64,000 nt of DNA from Chrysaora quinquecirrha. Its lineage: Eukaryota; Cnidaria; Scyphozoa; Semaeostomeae; Pelagiidae. How positions within the stretch are numbered: position 1 is the first letter of the stretch; each line of letters begins with the position of its first letter. The stretch covers positions 5,202,282 to 5,266,281 of the forward strand of contig JACTAT010000010.1 in NCBI GenBank assembly GCA_014526335.1, given 5' to 3'. Shown piece after piece: positions 60,201 to 64,000 of this stretch. Below the pieces are notes generated by a model. That model was not told the DNA's origin, did no database searches, and saw nothing but the letters and a program-made list of their open reading frames with translations. Both the position numbers and the translations under genes were made by a program.

Positions 60201-63028
60201 GGCAAAAATTGTTTTCGAATTTTGTCGACAACATCGCGCAACAATTTTGTCGCATTTATCCTTGCCTAACAATGCTTTGTGACGTAGCCAAACGCTCAAA
60301 CATTGCTTGACCAACGATTCCTGACAAACTATCAAACATTGTTTGTACAGCATTTGAGATTTGGTTGTCAAGAAAAATGTTTGACCGATTTGCCACGTCC
60401 TAAAACATTGCTCCTCCAACGTTTTTTTGTTTGCGTCAAGCAAAATATGTTTTTGAACTTTTTCAAAAACATCACTACATAAATTTTACTTTTGCTTGTC
60501 AAGCAATGTTTTGGGATGTGGCCAAACCCTCAGTAGTCAGTGTATGATATCTTTTTATTTTTCGTCTTGAATTTTTGTTGTGTTTTAGTTCTAGGGATGT
60601 TTTAATTGTGCCACCGGATAATGATGACGAGGAACCCAAAACAGAATCCAATAACCTAGCCACTGTTTCAATCAAGATATGCCCACCGACCCCAACGCCT
60701 CCTGGCACTGCCGAACATAAATCAGCCGTGAATGAGAAGACATCGGAAGTGACTGAACAAGCGACAGTCGAAACCGTTTCAGAATCAGAAAGAGACATCA
60801 AACCTGCGGAGAACGAGGCTGTTGTTTCTATGGAAACTCGTGTTGTTGAGCAAAGTAGCAGCAGTCACACAGAGACCTCAACCACAACAACAACCGTTGT
60901 CAGAACAACAACTGAAATCGTTGCTGTTGATGATGAAACCGAAGAGGTCTGTAAAAATAAAATTGTTGAGTAGGTTTTTATAGACTTAATATTCGAGTTG
61001 TAGTTTTCGCTCCTTAGGCAAATCTGACAGATAGTATTGACCAGAACTACTGAGCATTAGGCCATCCAAATCAATTTTATACTTAAGTCAATGGTTCGTG
61101 TTGGTGCTAAAGATTGCGAAGAGTGGCACTTGCTTATAAATTCTAGTTTTTCTAAGGCTTAGTGTAAGAAACCTTCAACGCCTCAAACATTCGGCTACAG
61201 ACCTGTTTTCCCTATATCAGGGCCTATCAAGGCAGCAGACTGAATTAGGATCCTAGCCCGACGCTACACGTACACGTTTTTTTTATGAGAAAGTTTTTTT
61301 GTGCCAGTATTGAAACTTTCTTAGATATTTCATGTTTCTGTACCAAAACTTTCTTGTGACTTTCTTAGCAAAAATTTTGGAATGCAGTATTTCTAAGAAT
61401 GCACAGTTTAGGGCACTGTATACATTGCACAAATACTGCGTTTTTCAAAGAAAATTATCATTAGACTCGTTTAATAGCAAGAAGAGCGACTGAACAGAAG
61501 AGCGAAAGTAACACACAGAACATTAGGAGTGAAAGTATGAAACAGAACTTTCTTAAGTTTCAAGAATCCAGTATTGAACTTTCTTAAACTTTTAAGATGT
61601 TGAGCACTACTTTCTTATAAACCACTTTCTTATAAAAAAACGTGTAGTGGTAGGCGTGGGGCTGTCAATGGCATAGCAAGTTAAGTTTTTATATTGTAGA
61701 ATATTTTGATACTATTTTGTTTACCATATTACCGGACGCTACGCTATACTATAACCATTACTATAGTATACAACATGACCATTCTATAGTAACTTGCATA
61801 CCAGATATCAACCAGCAATATCATACCATGCTGTATTTAATTATACTCTGCAGGTCGTAATCATGCAATAACGTACTATCCTAATGAGGTGTTTTGCATC
61901 ATACCATACTGTGCCTTGCTCTGATGTACACTTCACGATACTGAATACCATCCTATACTTTTCTGTACATTTTTGTAGATATTTTAACGTTTTATTTAAC
62001 GTTTGCATGCTGTATTCCTTACTGTACTTCACAAGACATTTCGATCTTACCCTTCACATTGCATGAGTATGAAATTGCCTAATTAAATTTTGTCTTTTTC
62101 CCAGATTGTAATCGTGGAAGAAGAAACTAAAACGTCAACTGATGAAGGTATGTTTATATAATAACACATTTTTATGTTATATTTTCTGTAAAGATTTATC
62201 CCATGAGTCGTAGGTTTCGCTCCTTAGGCTACTCTGATATAGATAGGTCACCCAGAACTACAGCATTAGGCCCCTCTGAGCATTAGGCCATCCAATTCAA
62301 TTTTTCAAGTTAATAGTTGCTGCTAATCCTAAAAACTGCCGTTGCTATTTGCGAAGAGTGGGACTTTTGTAATGAGTCTATTCTCGGTACAGAGGCTTGT
62401 ACGCTTTCCTTGAAGCACCCTCTTCTAAAGACAGCTAGCTTTGAGTTTCGATTTTTTCCTTCTTATTGAAGTAAAGGGTTGACAGCGGCTAGTAACTTCC
62501 TGGGCTTCGCTAACGTAGTAGAACAGTTTGATTTTCCAAAACCTGTCATCCGATTTGGGCCCTGATTCCACATTGAAACAACATGAAGATTCCAAAGGAT
62601 GTTGTTTTTAGCAAGGAAATGCAAAGAATTTCACTGACAATTTGCAGTAATGATTCAATGCAATATCTAAATTTTCGGCCTATCACCGGAAATCCTCAAA
62701 TTAGCCCCCTTGAGGCTTAATTTGTTTCATTGTTTATGAGGGGGCTTATTCGAGTAAGGAGGGCTCATATAATTATTCACAAAACATGACTTATCATCAA
62801 CTAAAAGAATGCATTTTCTGCCATAACTCGATGAAGTACCAATATGGAATCAAAGGCTAACACCAACATGTCAAGGTTGGGGGCTTTTTCGAGGGTGGGG
62901 GCTTATTAGAGGGGGGGACAATTCGAGGATGTACGGTATAGTACGATATTTTGAAGAAATTGTGACGTCATTTAATGATGAATGTTGAAGCGTTATATTA
63001 AAATTGTGCCTTCTTCTTTACAGCTTAA
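37426..63028 (+). CDS. FERM-domain protein of the protein 4.1 / FRMD class (about 19 exons)
   Basis: Exons joining in frame: 37426-37506, 39229-39333, 40345-40393, 41415-41487, 42538-42582, 42957-43009, 43744-43817, (one short exon not found), 49381-49468, 50108-50196, 50707-50773, 51913-52010, 55478-55546, 56767-56888, 57562-57636, 59019-59058, 60589-60946, 62105-62147, 63024-63028 (TAA). About 511 residues plus the missing exon. F1: KFQCNVKLLDGEDFQTEV, DETDFFGLKFVCSKDRQ, LSWLDNTKSLGKQI. F2: FRVKFYPPTPATVKEDITR, GDYDSIEHGPEYLSG, MTPADCDFHYLDNARKIPLY. F3: NVILGVSDSGFHVIQKG, TIGFKCRSRTELKRLYRSA, DHHTFFR. These follow the 4.1 FERM order, then a FERM-adjacent segment (FFKLGSRFRYRSGRRTFQEM), an acidic linker and a Thr/Val/Glu-rich tail vaguely like the 4.1 C-terminal domain. 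Such proteins link membrane proteins to spectrin-actin. No spectrin-actin-binding domain was seen. The frame also allows an acceptor at 37441-37443, so the N-terminus is uncertain. EPB41L, coracle and FRMD assignments remain open. Confidence 0.9.
37637..38621. mobile_element. Tc1/mariner-type foldback element, 985 bp, TA duplication
   Basis: Ends TA/CACTTAGGGTACAAAAGTAT and its exact inverse /TA; 44 bp of TIR are nearly perfect. A further approximately 140-bp inverted stretch (ATTTCATTGACTTTCA, TTAAACGATTTATTT, TTTCAAGAGTTGTCTTGA) lies inside both arms; on the left it is displaced by about 100 bp of extra sequence. The GGTACAAAAGTATT word is typical of Tc1-like TIRs. No transposase. It lies in the first FERM-gene intron. 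Confidence 0.88.
38768..39174. repeat. Foldback element, about 410 bp
   Basis: ATATAGATCATTTCGGTAGA at the left pairs with GCCGAAATGATCTATAAG at the right. Inner stretches (TGAGCGCCCAAAGTTTACGA against GGGAACTTTGAATGCTCATA; TCTAGGTGCAAAGTTTTACT against GTGAAACTTTGTACCTAGAC) continue the stem. It ends 54 bp before FERM exon 2. A diverged relative lies at 8.89-9.11 kb. Confidence 0.78.
39400..39582. repeat. Foldback MITE (GTCTGA...TATACTCT termini)
   Basis: The left arm GTCTGACACTCGTGAGAGTA with CTTGAAAAGGTGGAATTA pairs with the right arm TAATTCCACCTTTTTCAAGT and CATTTATACTCTGACA. Relatives at 44350-44590 (GTCTGACCCTCCATAGAGTT / TTTATACTCTGAGGAGTGCC) and about 50872-50935. Confidence 0.7.
39788..40176. 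mobile_element. MITE of the TACAC-TTTAATAAG group, TTGCTTAA subtype
   Basis: Left TACACTTTTTTTTAATAAGC, right GGTTGCTTATTAAAAAAAGTGTA. TTGCTTA/TAAGCAA recurs about nine times inside, with CAGCCCT(T/C)AAAGTTGC repeated. 389 bp, non-coding, in the intron before FERM exon 3. Confidence 0.82.
40727..40983 (+). repeat. SINE family B, tRNA-Ser/Leu-like head, (TTGC)n tail
   Basis: The head GTGGTGTGGCCGAGTGGTCA (A box) and GGTTGTGGGTTCGAATCTCG (B box) closes with GGACCAC, as in class II tRNAs. A body with ACTTTCCACAAGCCTACAGT follows, and the end is AACAAATAAAGATTGCTTGA with TTGC repeats. The body and microsatellite tail make it a SINE, not a tRNA gene. A 5'-truncated copy lies at 56523-56680. Confidence 0.85.
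40990..41400. other. FERM intron sequence, nothing recognised
   Basis: AT-rich intron. TAAATCTYATRAATC-type words recur here and at 40.46-40.52 kb, suggesting an old simple repeat. Confidence 0.4.
42104..42362 (-). repeat. SINE family A, full copy plus truncated duplicate
   Basis: Minus-oriented copy with complements of TATCCAAGTGTTCGC, GGTTTGAATCCCATC (B-box-like), GAGCTTTATGGCTCAGTGG (A-box-like) and TTGGGCTGTATGAC. A second partial copy (TTTCATGAATGGCGCACACT) starts at 42319, repeating the arrangement of the 10-kb cluster. Confidence 0.75.
43182..43463. mobile_element. MITE of the GGCTAAACTGGGAGACA family, full length
   Basis: 282 bp; TGGCTAAACTGGGAGACTTG on the left and ACATGTCTCCTAGTTTAGCC on the right are inverted. 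A second pair of the same word lies inside (GAGGTGGCTAAACTGGGAGA), so the element is a compound inverted repeat. GTCGCGCGCGACA palindromes are prominent. A G12 run lies at about 43410. Confidence 0.85.
44350..44590. repeat. Foldback MITE related to 39.4-39.58 kb
   Basis: GCTTTTTCGTCTGACCCTCC at the left pairs with GAGTGCCAGACGAAAAAAGC at the right, and CGTCAGAAACATATCGAAAC with GTTTGGGTCTGTTTCTGACG. Non-coding. Confidence 0.75.
44826..46880 (-). mobile_element. CR1/L2-like non-LTR retrotransposon, 5'-truncated, in FERM intron
   Basis: On the minus strand the reverse-transcriptase ORF is followed by a 3' UTR with A-rich runs (about 44990-45040) and ends in AATAAAATTGAATTGAATTG, a short (TTGAA)n-type tail near 44826-44845. 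Microsatellite tails instead of poly(A) are typical of CR1/L2 elements. No endonuclease domain is present; the 5' boundary is vague (46.8-46.9 kb). It is antisense to the host gene. Confidence 0.85.
45127..46786 (-). pseudogene. Reverse transcriptase (RVT_1) of a CR1/L2-like LINE, frameshifted
   Basis: A 394-codon open stretch (45602-46786) carries the RT core: KSPGDDGLTPSIIK (about residue 60), NYRPISLLSCFEKIMERLL, FGFREGHST, motif A FLDLSKAFDTIDH (189-201), motif B GVPQGSVLGPILFIIYVNDM and the catalytic FADD (277-280), a common variant of YADD. It then shifts frame near 45640, continues as LLTLYDSLVLSKISYAFEAY and RILRILLFKDSRYP, and shifts again near 45365 into HNYDTRQSKHYQL and RGAQLWNSLPTSIKN, ending at 45127. 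At least two frameshifts and the missing endonuclease mean it is dead. The NYxTR and GxxxWNSLP tail words are characteristic of this LINE group in aquatic invertebrates. Confidence 0.93.
46985..47418. mobile_element. MITE with TIR CCRTAAARCTCTATTWRGCC
   Basis: Left CCGTAAAGCTCTATTTGGCC and inverted right CCATAAAAGCTCTATTAAGC define about 435 bp. Inside are GGGGGGCTTATTAGAGAGTG-type words repeated several times at both ends. Confidence 0.7.
47597..48128. mobile_element. MITE with GCAAACYGTGC TIR and TTAA flanks (piggyBac-like?)
   Basis: Left TTAAGTTGGGGGCAAACTGT and inverted right TTAAAGGCGAGCGCAAACCG match in GCAAACYGTGC and then in TTGGCCAACAT. AACATGTTGGCCAACA words recur inside. TTAA occurs at both edges. 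No transposase. Confidence 0.6.
48230..48310. repeat. (GTT)n within a repeated context
   Basis: A run of GTT triplets sits between CTGGCTACACCTGCCCTCC and CAGGGCAACTATG. The same arrangement (TGGCTACACCAGTCCCTCCC, GTT run, CAGAGCAGCTTGGG) occurs at 63688-63755, so the microsatellite belongs to a dispersed element. Confidence 0.7.
48430..48870. repeat. Degenerate GCGGAATTATGGGTAC repeats
   Basis: GTGCGGAATTATCG, GTGCGGAATTATGGGTACC, GCAGAATTATGGGTACTAA and GCGGAATTATGGGTCC recur at irregular spacing between 48490 and 48840. Confidence 0.6.
48891..49293. mobile_element. MITE of the TACACGTTTTTTTATAAG group, AGTTTCTTAA subtype
   Basis: Left CTACACGTTTTTTTATAAGA, right TTTCTTATAAAAAAAAACGTG. 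AGTTTCTTAA occurs about seven times inside, several preceded by CTAGTTCTAAA. 400 bp, ending 88 bp before FERM exon MTPADCDFHY. Confidence 0.85.
51186..51790. repeat. 154-bp tandem repeat, 4 copies
   Basis: CAGTTAAAATTAAGAACTAT recurs at 51191, 51345, 51499 and 51653 (spacing exactly 154). Copies differ at only a few bases (AAATGATAAC/AAATTATAAC; CAGTTAG/CAGTCAG). Each contains ATTGAATTGAATTGATGTTG and a short GTT run. The low divergence indicates recent expansion. Confidence 0.96.
51794..52376. repeat. Inverted pair of GTTTGAGCG / AAGTCT arms enclosing a FERM exon
   Basis: 51794-51853 (AGTTTGAGCGTTCAGTAATT, ending ACTCTTGTAGTAAGTCT) is the inverse of 52313-52370 at about 80 percent. Between them lie FERM exon 51913-52010 and a short block of the 22-bp satellite (about 52130-52310). 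Confidence 0.7.
52380..53690. other. FERM intron sequence, nothing recognised
   Basis: AT-rich; ORFs here have no family features. No exon of the FERM series fits the required phase. Confidence 0.4.
53697..54800. mobile_element. Foldback element with 78-bp arms carrying a private minisatellite
   Basis: Left arm 53697-53773 and right arm 54724-54800 are inverted copies (AGTCCCAGTTTGAGCGATCT ... GACTCAGGTAATCAGTCT). The interior holds a 22-bp satellite (53775-54135) and a nested smaller inverted-repeat element at about 54376-54723 (CCTTCACACGAGAA / TTCTCATGTGAAGG). No transposase. The related arm pair at 51.8-52.4 kb also encloses 22-bp satellite units. Confidence 0.8.
53775..54135. repeat. 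22-bp minisatellite CCACATCAAGCATAATAACC
   Basis: About 14 units of the 22-bp word (CCACATCAAGCATAATAACCCA), with an older part carrying ACCACAGTAGTGCTTATCCA and ACCACAGTACGCAAAAAA. Single units recur at 52.13-52.31 kb. Confidence 0.95.
55062..55215 (+). repeat. SINE-like family C
   Basis: Shares ATCCAGCTGACTCGTGGTGT, GTCAGGGTTCGAACCC, GGTAGCGTCACAGCC and TTAGTTAACCTACTACTGAG with 16.55 kb. Preceded by an arm of the foldback family (GTCGTAGTTTGAGCATCCAG). Confidence 0.65.
55620..56240. repeat. 175-bp tandem array of a CAAACATTG-family MITE unit
   Basis: The sequence from AAACGATCAAACATTGTTGG to CATCGTTTTGCAACGTGGGC recurs with period 175 (55.63, 55.80, 55.98 and 56.16 kb). The first three intervals are virtually identical; the fourth grades into diverged family sequence to 56.5 kb. 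Each unit has the inverted words CAAACATTTGAGATTTGCTT and CAAGCAATGTTTGACCGTTG. Identical 60-codon frames in each copy merely reflect the repeat. Confidence 0.95.
56523..56680 (+). repeat. SINE family B, 5'-truncated
   Basis: Starts at AAGGTCGTGGATTCGAATCT (B box), runs through ACTTTCCACAAGCCTACAGT and ends in TAACAAATAAAATGGCTTGC. It is the second copy of the 40.73-kb family. Confidence 0.8.
57738..57970. repeat. Foldback MITE with GCCGCATTTTTCCCTTGAGCG arms
   Basis: TTTTTCCCTTGAGCGGAAAA and AGCTCAAAAGCTTTTCC at the left pair with CCCGAGCTTTTTCCGCTCAA and GGGAATAATGCAGCTATGTG at the right. About 230 bp. Confidence 0.75.
57970..58390. other. FERM intron with degenerate GAATGACCTAT repeats
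   Basis: CCTTGAATGACCTATCACAT and CGCTGAATGACCTATAAAGT, plus CGACCTGAAATTG and CAGGTCGGTGTAAAATTC, suggest a decayed inverted-repeat element similar to the nested one at 54.4-54.7 kb (shared CTTATGTGAAGGC). Confidence 0.4.
58430..58575 (-). repeat. SINE-like family C, reverse orientation
   Basis: The complement shows GACTCGTGGTGTCAGGAGCT, GGGTTCGAGCC, GGTCGAGGTCTC and TTAACCTACTACTGAGATCC, as in the copies at 16.55 and 55.06 kb. Confidence 0.65.
59748..60070. mobile_element. CAAACATTG-family MITE, copy with both ends
   Basis: Left GGCCCTGGTCAAACGGTCAA, right CAATGTTTTATTGTCTGACT. Internal TGACCATTTGGCCACATCGT and TTGTGACGTGGCAAAACAGC are inverted relative to each other. Confidence 0.7.
60073..60530. 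mobile_element. CAAACATTG-family MITE, compound copies
   Basis: Starts CTCTGGCCAAACGATCAAAT. Family words recur: GTGACGTAGCCAAACGCTCAAA at 60.28, ACCAACGATTCCTGACAAAC at 60.31 and AGCAATGTTTTGGGATGTGGC at 60.51 kb. Two elements seem joined or nested. It ends 60 bp before FERM exon 60589-60946. Confidence 0.65.
61000..61150. repeat. GAGCGAAAACTACAACTC MITE family fragment
   Basis: GTTTTCGCTCCTTAGGCAAA, GAACTACTGAGCATTAGGCCATCC and TTGCGAAGAGTGGCACTTGC match the more complete copy at 62.20-62.38 kb, which begins ATGAGTCGTAGGTTTCGCTC and ends GGGACTTTTGTAATGAGTCT. Confidence 0.6.
61271..61646. mobile_element. MITE, second AAGAAAGT-subtype copy (inverted relative to 27.65 kb)
   Basis: 376 bp, the same length as the other copy. 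TACACGTTTTTTTTATGAGA / TTCTTATAAAAAAACGTGTA termini; ACTTTCTTA recurs through the body; shares CACTGTATACATTGCACAAA and GAAGAGCGAAAGTAACACAC with its partner in reverse. Confidence 0.88.
61690..62070. repeat. Degenerate ATACCATACTGT / TATAGTA repeats
   Basis: Words such as CTATACTATA, CTATAGTA, CATACCATGCTGTA and CATACCATACTGTG recur irregularly in this FERM intron. Confidence 0.5.
62685..62938. mobile_element. MITE related to 35.72 kb (AAATCCTCRAATTAGCCCCC ends)
   Basis: Left GGAAATCCTCAAATTAGCCC, right GGACAATTCGAGGATGTACGG/TA are inverted. The interior holds GGGGGCTTATTCGAG and GTGGGGGCTTATTAGAGGGG. Upstream, 62.51-62.68 kb shares AAGGAAATGCAAAGAATTTC with 11.95 kb, a separate old repeat. 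Confidence 0.7.
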
Positions 63029-63327
63029 CATCAACAAGTAAATCAATGTGAGTTTTGGAGATGACGTTTAACATTCTTGTGGAATGAAATGGTGAGCAAA
63101 ATATGCATCTGGCGGAAGCACATTAGATATCCCTAGCTATGGGACAGAACTTTTTTATATCGATGATTAATTAACACATAAATCAATTTGTATTGATTCA
63201 AATAGAAACCCGCATATATTATCCACGTTTTCAAACTCTGGTTACACAAGCTTCCCCAAAGTCTGTTCCCCAGTTTCTCTCTTTTTCAGGATTAAGATCC
63301 CCTTCTTAAGATCCCATTCTTAAGTTG

Positions 63328-63595
63328 TGGCTAAACTAGGAGACATTTGGGCGCGGCATTGTATTCGGCATGTCTCTCAGGGTGGCTAAACATGCGAGTG
63401 AGAAGGAAGCAACATGTCCCCTGAGTTGCGGAGACAAGAAATGTTTCTATTCTCTGTCAGAAACATTTGCGTGCCTCTTGCTACAAATTTTGTCGCGCGC
63501 TACAAAGTTTCCGAGTTTGCTAAATTGGGAGACATCGAGGGGACTTGTCGCGCACGACAATGTCACGCGTGACATGTCTCCTAGTTTAGCCAGGC
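63328..63595. mobile_element. MITE of the GGCTAAACTAGGAGACA family, full length
   Basis: Left TGGCTAAACTAGGAGACATT, right GACATGTCTCCTAGTTTAGC. Matches the 43.2-kb copy throughout, including TGTCTCTCAGGGTGGCT and GCTACAAATTTTGTCGCGCG. TTAAG lies at its left and CTTAAC just beyond its right end. Confidence 0.85.
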
Positions 63596-63679
63596 GTTTA
63601 CTTAACTAAGTTTTCAATTAAACTTAAGCATATTGTCACCTGTGTGATCTCAGGTCGTGTTTGGGGTGGACTTTTGTGT

Positions 63680-64000
63680 AAGACCTAGACTGGCTACACC
63701 AGTCCCTCCCCTCGCTGTAATTGTTGTTGTTGTTGTTGTTCAGAGCAGCTTGGGATAGGTTTCTTTTTCCTGCTGTAAGCAACCTATAAATTCAAAGAGC
63801 ATAACAGAAACTTGTGTAACCTGCCTAGATTAAACTGTGGCTCAGGCTACAATAGTTTTGCGAGCCACTGAATTCTGTCTTAAAATTTGTCTGAATCCCA
63901 GTCAGACCCCCCAATAGTTTCCAGGCTAAACATCAAACAAGAATTTTGGTGTTTATATGCGGGTTTGTCTATCTAAATATTGATATAATACTTTGATTAA
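63680..64000. other. Downstream flank of the FERM gene; GTT repeat element at 63688-63755
   Basis: Carries the second copy of the GTT-run element seen at 48.23 kb. No coding sequence recognised to the window end, and no canonical poly(A) signal seen close after the FERM stop. Confidence 0.5.

Overview
This is intron-rich, AT-rich animal nuclear DNA with class A GPCR, ARS2, FERM/4.1 and Pcc1-type genes, GT-AG introns, tRNA-derived SINEs, a non-LTR retrotransposon and many short inverted-repeat transposons. The overall look fits a non-bilaterian metazoan, probably a cnidarian such as a coral, anemone or octocoral. That placement is an inference from gene flavour and repeat content; no single feature proves it.

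Layout. (1) 1-14.7 kb, + strand: the 3' two thirds of SRRT/ARS2, with 13 coding exons between 102 and 14356. Its introns hold a 2.4-kb 17-bp minisatellite, (TTTA), (ATG), (TCA) and (TATCAA) simple repeats, a mariner-like MITE, several tRNA-derived SINEs and an antisense tRNA-Gly(GCC) gene. One intron (10013-11251) carries U12-type (minor spliceosome) signals. (2) 14.7-22.4 kb: no gene seen; MITEs, a SINE, foldback sequences, a paired CRE motif and a 144-bp tandem repeat. (3) 22392-23384, minus: an intronless class A GPCR that lacks the usual TM3 cysteine. (4) 23.4-36.9 kb: no gene seen; pyrimidine-rich degenerate repeats, a 28-bp minisatellite, ATG/ATC microsatellites and several MITEs. (5) 36987-37292, minus: a compact intronless LAGE3/PCC1 gene (KEOPS/EKC complex), arranged head to head with (6) 37426-63028, +: an approximately 19-exon FERM-domain gene of the protein 4.1 class. 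Its introns contain a frameshifted CR1/L2-like LINE (antisense), many MITEs, two further SINE families and 154-bp, 22-bp and 175-bp tandem arrays.

The genes do not form a pathway. ARS2 is a nuclear cap-binding-complex partner, Pcc1 a tRNA t6A-modification subunit, the FERM protein a membrane-cytoskeleton adaptor and the GPCR a cell-surface receptor. The only arrangement suggesting coordination is the LAGE3/FERM head-to-head pair, with 133 bp between start codons. The less ordinary signals are the U12-type intron in ARS2, a set of MITEs that share an outer terminal word but each reiterate a family-specific inner word, and foldback elements carrying private minisatellites.
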